64,000 nucleotides of DNA from Euglena gracilis (Eukaryota > Euglenida > Euglenophyceae > Euglenales): positions 70,894,150 to 70,958,149 of the forward strand of contig CP154954.1 in the NCBI GenBank assembly GCA_039621445.1, written 5' to 3'. How positions within the stretch are numbered: the stretch's first letter is position 1; every line of letters starts with the position of its first letter. The notes under the pieces are model-generated. The model saw nothing but the letters and a program-made list of their open reading frames with translations, had not been told where the DNA came from and did no database searches. A program made the translations under genes and the position numbers. Below, in pieces: positions 9,359-19,678 of this stretch.

Positions 9359-10515
9359 TCGGCGGTCCAAAACGGGGCGCTGGCGGGTCGAAAAACGCTC
9401 GTTTTCGGCTCAAAAACAGTTTTTCCGGGTCCGGGAGGCCAAAAAAACATCGTTTCGGGCAAAAAAAAATTTTCGATTTTTTTCGACTTTTTTGACCCGG
9501 GTTTGACCCAAAGTCAATGGGTCGGCGGTCCAAAACGGGGTGCCGGCGGGTCGAAAAACGCTCGTTTTCGGCTCAAAAACAGTTTTTCCGGGTCCGGGAG
9601 GCCAGAAAACATCGTTTCGGGCAAAAAAAAAAATTTCGGTTTTTTTCGATTTTTTTCGATTTTTTTGACCCGGGTTTGACCCAAAGTCAATGGGTCGGCG
9701 GTCCAAAACGGGGCGCCGGCGGGTCGAAAAACGCTCGTTTTCGGCTCAAAAACAGTTTTTCCGGGTCCGGGAGGCCAAAAAACATCGTTTGGGCAAAAAA
9801 AATTTCAGTTTTTTTGAATTTTTTTCGATGTGTTTGACCCAAAGTCAATGGGTCGGCGGCCCAAAACGGGGCGCTGGCGGGTCGAAAAACGCTCATTTTC
9901 GGCTCAAAAACAGTTTTTCCGGGTCGGGAGGCCAAAAAAACATCGTTTCGGGCAAAAAAAAATTTTTCGGTTTTTTTCGACTTTTTTGACCCGGTTTTGA
10001 CCCAAAGTCAATGGGTCGGCGGCCCAAAACAGGGTGCTGGCGGGTTCGACAAACTGTTGTCTCGTTTTCGGCTGAAAAAAAAACAGTTTTTTTTTTTTCC
10101 GGGTCGGGGAGGCCAAAAAACATCGTTTCGGGCAAAAAAATATTTTTTCTATTTTTTTCGATTTTTTTGACCCGGGTTTGACCCAAAGTCAATGGGTTGG
10201 CGGCCCAAAACGGGGCGCTGGCGGGTCGAAAAACGCTCATTTTCGGCTCAAAAACAGTTTTTCCGGGTCCGGGAGGTCAAAAAAACAAAAAACATCGTTT
10301 TGGGCAAAAAAAAAATTTCGATTTTTTTCGACTTTTTTGACCCGGGTTTGACCCAAAGTCAATGGGTTGGCGGCCGGCCCAAAACGGGGCGCCGGCGGGT
10401 CGAAAAATGCTCGTTTTCGGCTCAAAAACAGTTTTTCCGGGTCCAGGAGGCCAAAAAACATTGTTTTGGGCAAAAAAAAAATTTTTCGATTTTTTTCGAC
10501 TTTTTTGGCCGAAAA
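9359..10515 (+). repeat. Satellite array A, right part (seven about 160-185-bp monomers)
   Basis: Monomer starts (TCGAAAAACGCTC or a variant) fall at about 9388, 9550, 9725, 9882, 10044, 10228 and 10402. Each monomer has the same order of blocks as at 7318. Open frames running across several monomers exist on both strands but show no coding constraint and only mirror the repeat. Confidence 0.9.
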
Positions 10516-11222
10516 CGGCCAAGTCGAACAGAGGGAAAAGTGTACAAAATGGCCTAAATTGGCTGAAAAACGGCCGTATCTCGGGCTGGGCGGTGAGCTG
10601 CGGGGAAACCAAAATCGCAGCAGATAGAGCGTTCCAAGGGCTTCAATTTAGGTCTCCGAACATTTCCTTTGATTTTGCATCATTTTCGAGAAATTTTGAA
10701 AACATTGATTTTTTGACCCCCCACCCCCCGAAAAGGGAAAAGGGAAAAGGGAAAAGTGTACAAAACGGCCATCCAGGCCAAAAACGGCCGTATCTCGGGC
10801 CAGGCGGGGAGTTGCGGGGAAATCAAAATACCGGTGGATGAGGCGTTCCAAGGGCTTCAAATTAGGTCTCTGGACATTTCCTTTGATTTTGCTTCATTTT
10901 GGAGATATTTTGAAAATTGACATTTTTTGGCCGTCCAAAGGGGGGGGGCTCATCCAGGGGGGTTGGCCAATCCTATCCAGTTTGGACCCCTTCGCGCGTG
11001 AATAACTCGGGCCTGGCGGGGAGTTGGGGGTCAAACCCAGGTGATTCGGAAACTAGGAATCCAGTCGCTCGCGACTGAAGAAAAAAAAATTCGGGAACGG
11101 GGCTGGGACCATGGTGATAATCCGCCGGTTCCCGAGGTGGCCCCGAGGGGGGGGGGGGTTCGGGGGGTTTTTTCCCCCAGTGGTAAGCTTCGCTCTTACC
11201 CATAAAGGGATAAGAGCTCAGC
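10516..11222 (+). repeat. Satellite array A, second module type and terminal block
   Basis: Two about 200-bp copies of a different module begin at GTGTACAAAA and include CGGCCGTATCTCGGGC, GGGGAGTTGCGGGGAAA and GCGTTCCAAGGGCTTCAA. A GC-rich stretch follows, then the block GTGGTAAGCTTCGCTCTTAC at 11180 with a TAAGAGCTCAGCGACC tail. This is the same terminal block that ends every unit of array B, so arrays A and B share ancestry. Confidence 0.85.
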
Positions 11223-12620
11223 GACCCCCCCCCTACCCTACCCCCCCTACCCTCACCCGGGTTCGTGCCATATATGGACGGTTTGGCTTTGGTGGACCAC
11301 TCTCCCCCATTGGCGAATTGTCGAGCAGCTGTTGAAACGTCTCAGAGTTGAGGTATGTTTCGTTGGCCGTTTTTCATTTGTTTTGGGGTTGGGAAGTACG
11401 AACAGGAACGCTTTGTTATAATGTTTTAATCACATTGAGAATTGCACATTCTGGAACAAAAGTTGATTAAGCAGCTTTGTTTGTAAAGTTCAGTTTGCTG
11501 CATTTTGGGGAGGAAAGCCTGACTCCGCCATCCCTCAAGGAGCCTGTGAAATACATGCATCACCAAGACATTGACTTGGGGGACATGGATGGCTCTGAGT
11601 CTTCTGACCCCGACCCCAGTCGCCTTTGGCAGCTGTGAGACACTCCCCACTTTGGTAGCAGGCCAATGCGTGGTGAATCTGGTTATTGTTGTTGCTTCAT
11701 ACACCATGCCAAGGGGGGTGCTACCTCCGTGACCCCCCCGTGACCCCCCCCCGTGACCCACCCGTGACCCGAGAATCAAGCCTTCGATTTTCATACAATG
11801 CATCAACCTTCATCACTTCAGCCTTTCTTTTCATTCATCATTTCAGCCTGCTTTTTGATGTCTAGGTGGCTTTTTTGGTTGCTTTTCATCAATTTTCTGG
11901 TTCAAACCATTGAACGTTTGCCTTGACATGGTCTAAAAACGGAAAGAAATGCCAAGATTTGAGGGGAAAATTTTTTCGACCCAAACAATGGCGCTTCTTT
12001 GCCATATGAATTTGACCCAAAACATTGGCAAAAGGGGAGATTGCGCAAGTAGGAAAGGATTTCATGGCAAAAAGGGGGGAGGGGAAACGTGAAATTTTTG
12101 TGGAAGACCCCCCAAAAAACAGAAAATAATTGTCCTCACCCCACCTTCCATTTGGACAACCAAACCCCTTTTTGGCACCCAACGTCCAACGCACCTCCAC
12201 ACCCAAAAATGGCCAAAAAATCTTGTCCCCTTAAAAAAAGTGCCAAAAATTCGTGCATTTCTGCAACCAAAACAGAATTTTGGCTACTTTTTTTTTCAAA
12301 GCTTGCTATCAAAAAAAAGTTTTTTTTGGTTTTTTTTTGTGTTTTTAAAAAACACAAAAACGCCAACGAGGGTTTGGGAATTTTTTTGGGAAAAAACACA
12401 GTCTCACCTCAGTGCTAGTGAAGACGAGTAGCTGTTGCGCCTTGTTTCCGCTTCATCCAAGACCAATTCACCGTCAGACTGAGTGGTCTTCAAAAAATGG
12501 GTGTTCTTGATTTGCTTTGCCGGTTGTTTCTCAAAAGTTGGCCGGCGATGATGGAACTTCAGTTGCAAACCCTGCCGAGAGGTGGGGGGGGGGGGGGGGG
12601 GGGGGGGACAAATAATGTGT
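11223..12620. other. Non-coding stretch with short C-rich and A/T homopolymer tracts
   Basis: Contains a short C-rich tract (11226-11255), GTGACCCCCC-type repeats (11725-11770) and an A/T homopolymer inverted repeat (12300-12362). The segment at 11426-11720 is of ordinary complexity, but I cannot support an exon there. Confidence 0.4.
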
Positions 12621-12624
12621 TTTC

Positions 12625-12865
12625 AAAGAAAACATCCAAAAATGACCACTTTCAAACCAAAAGGCATTTTTTTGTTCAAAAATGGCCCAAAATGCATCCC
12701 AAAAAATGTAATGGTCAAGAAAATACTGACAAAATTCCTTTTCCAAAAAATGAAAAAATGACCAATTTTGGACATAAAAATCATCCAAAAATGACCACTT
12801 TCAAACCAAAAGGCATTTTTTTGTTCAAAAATGGCCCAAAATGGCCAAAAATGATTACTTTTTGG
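12625..12865 (+). repeat. Direct repeat, two copies of about 80 bp
   Basis: The block CATCCAAAAATGACCACTTT followed by CAAACCAAAAGGCATTTTTT and GTTCAAAAATGGCCCAAAAT occurs at about 12630-12710 and again at about 12783-12860, nearly unchanged. Confidence 0.8.
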
Positions 12866-13064
12866 ACCCCAAAATCACCGATTTTAGGATGCGTGCCGCC
12901 CTTCTCGTGATGGGATGCAACAATGGATGCTGCCTCCCGACCACCTCCAAAGTGGCATACTTCCTCCGTGACCCCCCCCCGACCCCCCCCCCGTGACCCC
13001 CGTGACCCGCACCACCAAGTCAATTTCATTCGTTTTTGGGGCATAGCTGGCACTTCGTTTAAAA

Positions 13065-13472
13065 CGAAGTCAAAAAAAAACACGTTTTTTTAAAAAAAAA
13101 AACATGTTTCTTTAAAAAAAAACAAAAAAAACGCCATTGAGGGTCCAGGGCAAAAAAAATTTTTGCCTTTAATTTTAGCTTTTTTTGCCCATCCTCGGTC
13201 AGAGAAAGACACCAAATTTGGGATGTTTCAAGTTAGTTTGGAATGGTTTCAAGCCAAAATGGCAGAAAAATGCCCTATTTTGACCATTCTTGTTGAAGAC
13301 AACCAAAAGTATTGGTTTTCAAGTCATTTGAGCTAAGATTGGTTCACCCTTGCGAGCAAAGGCAAAATTTGGACCATCATTTTCCCCTTTGTTTTTTTTG
13401 CCGTTTTTTTGACCGTTTTTTTTAATAAAAAAACAAAAAAAACGTTTTTTTAAAAAAAAACAAAAAAAACGC
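13065..13472. repeat. A/T homopolymer inverted repeats (GTTTTTTTT/AAAAAAAAC type)
   Basis: Clusters of T8-G-T8 next to A8-C-A8 at about 13065-13135 and 13392-13472 form near-perfect hairpins. The same pattern occurs at 8019-8080, 8583-8660 and 12300-12362, often followed by a short G-rich phrase such as GAGGGT. The intervening DNA has no recognisable gene. Confidence 0.65.
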
Positions 13473-13568
13473 CAGCTATGTTTTGGGGTAATGAAAATGA
13501 CAGAGGTGACATAGAGGTAGAGGTTGAGGTAGAGGTGGTCCCGATAGAGGTAGAGGTTTTGACCTCTA

Positions 13569-13746
13569 CCACCCCCCCCCCTTTATTGTCCCCCCCCCCT
13601 TTATTGTCCCTGGGCCCCGGCCGACGGGGGGTTTTTTTTGGCCTGGCCAATGAAATTCCTTTGGTACCCCTTTATTGTCCCCCCCCCCTTTTTTTTCCGG
13701 TCGGGCCTCCCGGGGGCAGGTCGGTGGGACAATAAAGGGGGGGGGG
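13569..13746. mobile_element. TA-flanked TIR element, polyC-TTTATTGTCCC family
   Basis: The termini (CC)A(C)n-TTTATTGTCCC and GGGACAATAAAGGGGGGGGG are inverted. TA flanks both ends (13567-13568 and 13747-13748). It sits inside a GTAGAG simple-sequence fold-back (about 13503-13773), so the two are nested. Confidence 0.6.
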
Positions 13747-13859
13747 TACCTCTACCTCTATCCAGCCCTGGGTGGATGGAACCCGAATTCGTGTGTCTGC
13801 TTGACCCAAGACCTTTGGCACACCTCCATCGCAGATGCAAAAACCTTGGTCTGTCTGAT

Positions 13860-14118
13860 CTGAAAGCCATTCACAAACCAAAGGAGGTTTTGTGGAAGTT
13901 GATGCCCAGGAGCCAAACCTGCCTGTTCCCTGCACACCATCAAAGGCCCGTGAGCCCAAACTGCATGAACTCTCGCCAAATTCCCTGAAAGAGGATTGAT
14001 TTTGAGCTTGATTCAACCTGGGATTTGGACTGTTTCATGGCTGAACTGGCCCATGAAGTGGACACAAAAATTTTTCAGATTGCCGAATTGCTGTTGCTAC
14101 TACTACCTCAACTCTGCT
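13860..14118 (+). pseudogene. Broken coding relic, unidentified
   Basis: From about 13870 one frame reads GGFVEVDAQEPNLPVPCTP and continues to SLKED before a stop near 13998. A frame shift at that point gives IDFELDSTWDLDCFMAELAH then KIFQIAELLLLLLPQLC and a stop. Composition is protein-like and low complexity is absent. The shift could also be an unrecognised intron. No family is recognised; it may be transposon-derived. Confidence 0.35.
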
Positions 14119-14162
14119 AAGGAAGCCTTGCCCATTCTGTGCTGTTCAAGTGTGTTGCGAAG

Positions 14163-14262
14163 AGGGGACCCCCGCCAGGGCTGGATTGAAGTGGAGAGAA
14201 GTTCTCAAACTTCAACCTCACTTCAACCTCAATCTAACTTCTTCCAACTTCAATCCAAATCC
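14163..14262. repeat. Simple-sequence fold-back with CAGGGCTGGAT end (TTGAAG type)
   Basis: Begins CCAGGGCTGGATTGAAG and continues with GAAGT units, then the complementary ACTTCAACCTC units to CTTCAATCC. It belongs to a family whose members share the CAGGGCTGGAT terminus but carry different simple repeats (see 15180, 39483, 42474, 43520, 13503). Confidence 0.6.
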
Positions 14263-14825
14263 CGCCCCACCGGGAGATGAGTATTTGATGTGTTCTCCAT
14301 GTGTGTTTCCCTTGAATGAACCATTTGGGTGCCCCAAATGACAAACCTGGCAAACCTAAATGGAAGCACTAAAATCCAACCCCATTGTAAAATGCAAGGG
14401 AGGATGAAAGCAGTGTAAACTTTGCAACGGCTTCCTTGTTATCACATATGAATCACTTAGTGGGTCAGCGGTCAATGCAGGTTCCAAAAGGAACGAGCCT
14501 CGGAGCATTCTTCCTCCGAGGACGTTGGCACACTTTCGACATCCTCCGGACTCACCATGAGGACACCCAGGTGTTTTTTCCGCAACGTTGTTACAAGTTC
14601 ACCAGAATTTGACAGATTTCACAAATTTTGACGAGTTTTGGCCATTTTTCGGAGGATTTTGAGGACTTATGGGGAAGATTTCCAATTGTTTGGATGACCA
14701 CGCCCAAAAAAGACCATTTCCGTATGCACACATTGTGAAAAGAGGCCTTGCCAAGGTCTTGGGCATAATGATAAGTTGGCTTTTCCCTCAATGCCAGAGT
14801 CAAAAACAGGGTTTGGAAGAACATT

Positions 14826-15221
14826 TTACAAAAAGGAAAACAACTCAAGAATCCTGACCCTGCTCTCCGTCCCACTTTTGGCATAGTTGGGTACATCCGA
14901 GTCTTTTGGGGTGGTTTGCTTCATTTTGATAAATGCTTCATCAGGAGCCATTCCGCCTTCCTCCAAGACTTTTAGCCCTTCATCAAACCATGCTTGATAA
15001 CATAATTTGCACCTCACCCGCAACGGAGGACCATATGCCTCAAAGTGACGTGCTAGATCCATAATCCTCTTTCCTTGGTGGCCCTTGGCAAAACAAATCC
15101 GTTTCGGTGGATTGGCAGTGCCATCAGCCATTTCTAAGGAAGGAACAAAGTCATTTAGGTCATAAAAATGCAAGCGTTTCCCGGGTTGAAGTTGGGAGAA
15201 GTTTTGAAACTTCAACCTCAC
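14826..15221 (-). CDS. Possible coding segment, unidentified protein
   Basis: The minus strand holds a 131-codon open frame of natural-looking composition, the longest non-repetitive one in the first 43 kb. It includes KRICFAKGHQGKRIMDLARH, a CKLC pair in RVRCKLCYQAWFDEG, and APDEAFIKMKQTTPKDSD. The first few codons overlap the simple-sequence fold-back at 15180-15275, so the printed start is doubtful; an internal Met near 15129 is another candidate. No family recognised. It could be an exon, a transposon-derived frame or chance. Confidence 0.35.
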   Translation of the reverse strand: MRLKFQNFSQLQPGKRLHFYDLNDFVPSLEMADGTANPPKRICFAKGHQGKRIMDLARHFEAYGPPLRVRCKLCYQAWFDEGLKVLEEGGMAPDEAFIKMKQTTPKDSDVPNYAKSGTESRVRILELFSFL

Positions 15222-15275
15222 TTCAACCTCAACCTCAATCCTCCTCTTCTCTTGAAAACTTCAATCCAGCCCTGC
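15180..15275. repeat. Simple-sequence fold-back ending ATCCAGCCCTG (TTGAAG/TTGAGG type)
   Basis: GTTGAAGTTGGGAGAAGTTT is followed by complementary AACTTCAACCTC units and ends AATCCAGCCCTG. Same family as 14163-14262 but with the intact terminus on the other side. Confidence 0.6.
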
Positions 15276-15289
15276 CCCCGCGCATCCCT

Positions 15290-15690
15290 CCCCACCCATC
15301 CCGGCCCCCCCCGCCGTGCCAACCCCCCCCCCCCTAGCCGGACCCCTCGTCACGGCGTGCCGACCCCCACCACTTTGAGTACCCGGTTAAGAAGATTGTT
15401 TCCTGGGACAGGGGTTCCTTTGTGGTCCTTAGGGAAATTTATGAAAAAAGGACGGAAAATTTCCGGGACCCTTGGAAAATTTCCCTATGTGACGGAAAGC
15501 CCGATGCTGAAGGGAGGCTTGCCTCTTTGGCATCAGCGATTAACAAACTCCTGACGAACGCGAACGCTTCCACAAGATATTGCGGGCGATGCCGGCGCCG
15601 ACTGGGTTGGGCTTGCCGCGGGCAGCTGCCCGGGCGGTTCCCTCGCATACTTGTAGTTAGTGCACCGTGGCACTCACGCCGCGGCGCAAA
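15290..15690. other. Stretch of ordinary complexity, no supported gene
   Basis: C-rich at first, then of ordinary complexity (15380-15660). Overlapping open frames exist on both strands but none has splice sites or a recognisable motif. Confidence 0.35.
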
Positions 15691-15694
15691 TTTT

Positions 15695-15840
15695 TTTTTC
15701 CGCGGTGGTCGCGGCGCACAAGAAGATTTTTGCCGCGGCTGTCGCAGCACAAGCAAAATTCATTGTTGCGGTGGTCGCGGCACAAGGGGAAAAATTTTCC
15801 GTGGTGGTTGCGGCGCAAAAAAATTTTTCTGCCCGGAAAT
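15695..15840 (+). repeat. CCGCGGTGGTCGCGGCGCAC minisatellite, copy 1
   Basis: About five imperfect units of 28-35 bp, each with an invariant-looking GCGGTNGTCGCGGC(A/G)CA core separated by A/T-rich spacers. A second array lies at 17283-17455 in the same orientation, and the palindrome cluster lies between them. Confidence 0.8.
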
Positions 15841-16049
15841 CAAGAACGTTTATCTGGAGGTCTCGCTTGACATGGTGAAAGCTGATATGTGAAAACAAAC
15901 AGGAACGCTTGCACGAAAGTTCACTCCCTGCCGCCAAATACCCTTCTCGGCCATGGTCGAGAACGTATCAAAGAGGCCAGGCAGGGGAAGGGGCCAAAGG
16001 AAGTATATGTGGGACACCCACCCACCCAGTGTGTGTCCCAGTCCACGGG

Positions 16050-16098
16050 GACACACACTGTGTCTCGTGGACTCAGTCCACGAGACACAGTGTGTGTC
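16050..16098. repeat. Perfect 49-bp palindrome
   Basis: Two 24-bp arms (GACACACACTGTGTCTCGTG plus GACT and the complement) are separated by a single C at 16074. The same palindrome appears at 17138-17186 and 17199-17247. Confidence 0.95.
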
Positions 16099-16138
16099 TT
16101 GGGCCTCAGTCCACGGATAGTACACAAAAATCGTTCAT

Positions 16139-16169
16139 GTCACCCGGACACACGGTGTGTCCGGGTGAC
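16139..16169. repeat. Perfect 31-bp palindrome
   Basis: Arms GTCACCCGGACACAC (16139-16153) and GTGTGTCCGGGTGAC (16155-16169) flank one G. It carries the same GACACAC word as the 49-bp palindromes. Confidence 0.95.
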
Positions 16170-16291
16170 AATGGACTACTTTTGCCTATATCCGTTGAGT
16201 AAGAGGACCAAGACACACACTGGTCTCGTGGAACTTAGCCACGCAATGTCTACCCCCCCGTATTTTTTTGCGATTTTCGTGTCAAATTTTC

Positions 16292-16362
16292 AGTTCACGA
16301 GGACACACACTGGGTCTCGTTGACTGGCCGTCCACGAGACACAGTGTGTCTCCTCGTGAACT
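16292..16362. repeat. Imperfect hairpin with 34-bp arms
   Basis: CAGTTCACGAGGACACACAC on the left pairs with its complement ending CTCGTGAACTG on the right, with a few mismatches around GTCTCGT(T/G)GAC. It shares the GTGTCTCGTG words of the neighbouring palindromes. Confidence 0.85.
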
Positions 16363-16664
16363 GAAAAAATCAAGAATTCCCACTGGTCCGACCAACAAGT
16401 GCCCCCAATAACTTGGCCTTTCGGCAACTTTTGGCTTAGAGCATAAAGGTTTCGCAGATGTCTACCCCGGATTTTCTTGACGCATTTTTTTTTTCCCGTA
16501 TTTTTTTTGATGTTTGTCAAATTTCAGGACACTGTGACACACACGTGTCTGTGGAATGGTGGAGACTTGTGGGTGTTCCTCGTGTCGTGAAAAAATCAAG
16601 AATTCCCACTGGTCCGACCAACAAGTGCCCCCCAATAACTTGGCCTTTCGGCAACTTTCTTATT
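16361..16664 (+). repeat. Direct repeat of about 75 bp, two copies
   Basis: The block AAAAAATCAAGAATTCCCAC then TGGTCCGACCAACAAGTGCC to GGCCTTTCGGCAACTTT occurs at about 16361-16432 and 16589-16664. Each follows a GTGTC-type palindrome, so palindrome and block were probably duplicated together. Confidence 0.85.
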
Positions 16665-16679
16665 AGCAAATAAAGGGAC

Positions 16680-17090
16680 GTGGACAGTTTTCCACAAGTT
16701 TACTTCACATTCCACAACCTGTCTAATTGTGGGTTTTGTGGGGTCAACGTTCCTTTGAACCCTCCCTTTCGTGATCTAATTGTTGTGTTTTGTGATGTGT
16801 GTGGGCTGTCGGAACACTAGAAGTGTGCTATACTGGTGCGTCCTCCAAAGCATGGGTCCTGGATTGTGAGTCGTGTGTTGGCTCAGTAAGGCGTAACGCT
16901 GGGCTCCTCGTTACGTCTCATCGTTGTCTGTTATGCCGTTCCGGGTCCCGACGACCATTGTTCCAATTCGCGCCAACTGTCTCTCAGCTGTTACAGCTCA
17001 AGGTTGTCCGGTGACCATCTTTCCACTGCCCTGCTGCATTGCATTAGATGTAGAAGACCTCGCATTTCTGGCAAACACCTTTTATTTTTC
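16680..17090. other. Unique-looking stretch, no supported gene
   Basis: Non-repetitive sequence between palindrome clusters. Open frames of up to about 70 codons exist but lack splice support or motifs. Confidence 0.35.
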
Positions 17091-17137
17091 AGTCCACGAG
17101 TGTCCAGTGTGTCCCAGTGTGTGTCCCAGTCCACGGG

Positions 17138-17247
17138 GACACACACTGTGTCTCGTGGACTCAGTCCACGAGACACAGTGTGTGTCCCAGTCCACGGGGA
17201 CACACACTGTGTCTCGTGGACTCAGTCCACGAGACACAGTGTGTGTC
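17138..17247. repeat. Two tandem 49-bp perfect palindromes
   Basis: The palindrome of 16050-16098 appears twice, centred at 17162 and 17223, joined by CCAGTCCACGGG. The pair lies just before the second CCGCGG minisatellite. Confidence 0.95.
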
Positions 17248-17282
17248 TTGGGCCTCAGTCCACAGATTTAATTTAAAAAGAC

Positions 17283-17455
17283 AATTGCCGCGGTGGTCGC
17301 GGCACAAACTTCAAAAGTTTCCGCGGCAGTCGCGGCGCAAACATAAACCAGTGCCGCGGCATTCGCGGTGCACAGAAAATTTTTTGCCGCGGCGCTGCCG
17401 GTTACAAAAAAAAATTTCCGCGGTGGTCGCGACGCACGGAAGCATTTTTTTCGGT
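17283..17455 (+). repeat. CCGCGGTGGTCGCGGCACAA minisatellite, copy 2
   Basis: About five imperfect units matching those at 15695-15840. Confidence 0.8.
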
Positions 17456-19001
17456 CGCACTAACTGCAAGTATGTTCCCTCGTGCGCCCGATGTGCAGGT
17501 GCCGTATGTCCTTTTCCATACTGTCGAAAACCTGTCTTTTTGATGTTCAACGACGGTTTTAAACTGATTTAAAACGATATTTTAAACAACCTATAAAAGA
17601 CGAGGCCCACATTGCCCCGCGTCCCCCCCTCCCCGCGTCCCCCCCCCCGCGTCCCGGATTTTGGCCGGGCTCATTTTTTGGTCGACCAAAGGAAAATTAC
17701 ACACAAATTTCGGTGGTGGCAACCAAAACGTGTGGGGTCGGTTGGGCCAGAGTCCCTCCCCCCCCCCCCCGGCGTCCCCCCCCCGTCCCCCCCGGCCCCC
17801 CCCCCCCGCATCCCGAACCACCCCCTCACTGCATGTATCGCTTCCACTTGCTACCCTCACCAGGGTGTGACGTAGAGCTGAGCTCTTTGGAAGACCACCC
17901 CGGACCGGACCGGGGAAAAGGCTCATTTTCGGCTCAAAAACAGTTTTTCCGGGACAGGGAGGCCAAAAAACACGGGTTTGGGGCCAAAATTTTTTTTCGA
18001 TTTTTTTCGCTTTTTTGACCCGGTTTTGACCAAAATCAATGGGTTGCGCTGGCGGTTAAAAAAAACGCTCATTTTTGGCTCAAAAACACTTTTGATGGGT
18101 CCGAGAGGTCAAAAAAAAAGGTTTTGGACGAAAAAATTTTTTTCAATTTTTTTCGACTTTTTTGACCCGGTTTTGACCAAAAGTCAATGGGTTGGCGGCC
18201 CAAAACGGGACGGTGGCGGGTCGAAAAATGCTCATTTTCGGCTCAAAAACACATTTTCCGGGTCCGGGAGGCCAAAAAACATGCTTTTGGGCAAAAAAAA
18301 AATTTTTCGATTTTTTTCGACTTTTTTGACCGAAAATGTCTAAGTCGAAGAGTGGGAAAAGTGTACAAAACGGCCATTTGGGCCGAAAAACGGCCGTATC
18401 TCGGGCCAGGCGGGGAGTTGCGGGGAAATCAATACACCAGTAGACAGGGCGTTCCAAGGGCTTCAATTTAGGTCCCCGGTCATTTTTTTCAACTCCCCAC
18501 CATTTTGGAGATATTTCGCAAAAACTGGTTTTTTGACCTGTTTTGGGCTCCAAATGGGTCCCCCCTTGGCAAAACCACAAAACGGCCATATCTCGGCCCA
18601 GGCGGGGAGTTGGCCCAAACCGCGCATACCGGTGGATAGGGCGTCCCAAAGTTGTGGAATGAGGTACTCTTTAGTTTTTCTCAACTCCCCAGCGTTTTTG
18701 AGATATGTTGAATTTTTCGATTTTTTGACCCCAAAAATGACCCCTTTTGCCGGTCCAACAAAATTTCTTTGGAAAAAAAACGGTAGACAACTTTTTTGCT
18801 CGGGCCATATCTCCGGACTGGCGGGGAGTTGCGGGTAACGTGACGGCTCTGGAGAAACTAGGGATCGTCCCCTAACCTATAGGCTATTCACTTCTCGGGT
18901 CCGGAAATCCAATCACATACCTACCCAGGGGGGGGCGGGTGGGGGGGGGGGGCGGGGGGGGGGGGGGGGGGGGGGGCGGCTCCGACCCCCCCGTCGCCGG
19001 G

Positions 19002-19085
19002 GTGGTAAGCTTCGCTCTTACTCTAAAGAGATAAGAGCTCAGCGACCAGGGTGTGACGTAGAGCTGAGCTCTTTGGGAGACCACC
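19002..19085 (+). repeat. Terminal block with stacked inverted repeats
   Basis: Three small dyads follow each other: GTAAG...CTTAC; CTCTTA...TAAGAG; and GAGCTCAGC...GCTGAGCTC with a 19-base loop. The block is the most constant part of array B and also closes array A (11180). It is a candidate site for unit exchange or RNA folding. It does not match a hammerhead core. Confidence 0.7.
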
Positions 19086-19622
19086 CCGGCCCGGCCCAGG
19101 AAAAACGCTCATTTGCGGCTCAGAAACGGTTTTTCTGGGTCCGGGAGGCCAAAAAACATCGTTTCGGGCGAAAATAATTCTCGTTTTTTTTTCGACTTTT
19201 TTCGACTTTTTTCGACTTTTCGACCGAAAATCAATGGGTTGGCGGCCCAAAACGGGGCGCCGGCGGGTCGAAAAACGCTCGTTTTCGGCTCAAAAACAGT
19301 TTTTCTGGGTCCGGGAGGCCAAAAAACATTGTTTCGGGCAAAAAAAAAATTTTGGATTTTTTTCGACTTTTTTGACCCGGTTTTGACCCAAAGTCAATGG
19401 ATTGGCAGCCCAAAACGGGGTCTGGAAGGTCGAAAAACGCTCATTTTTGGCTCGAAAACACTTTTTTCAGGTCCGGGAGGTCAAAAAACATGGTTTTGGG
19501 CGAAAAAAAATTTTTTGAGTTTTTTCGACTTTTTGACCCAAAAATGGCTAAATCGGCCAGGGGGGGCCCCAGACGGGGGGGGGGGGGCATGGGGGGGGGG
19601 TCCGGGTCGGTAAATTTTTTTT

Positions 19623-19678
19623 TCGCTCAAAAACACTTTTTTTGATGTTCTGAAGTGAAAAAAAGTGTTTTTGAGCGC
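19623..19678. repeat. Perfect 20-bp hairpin in array B
   Basis: CGCTCAAAAACACTTTTTTT and its exact complement are separated by a 14-base loop (GATGTTCTGAAGTG). Versions recur at about 23745, 25677, 27360, 29370, 30338 and 35868 (inverted). Other parts of the units differ more than this hairpin does. Confidence 0.85.

Noticed and set aside
9359-11222. CRISPR-like array
   Set aside because: Monomers are contiguous satellite units about 165 bp long, without unique spacers, in a eukaryotic context.
19002-19085. Hammerhead ribozyme in the satellite terminal block
   Set aside because: Stems exist but the conserved CUGAUGA and GAAA core is absent.
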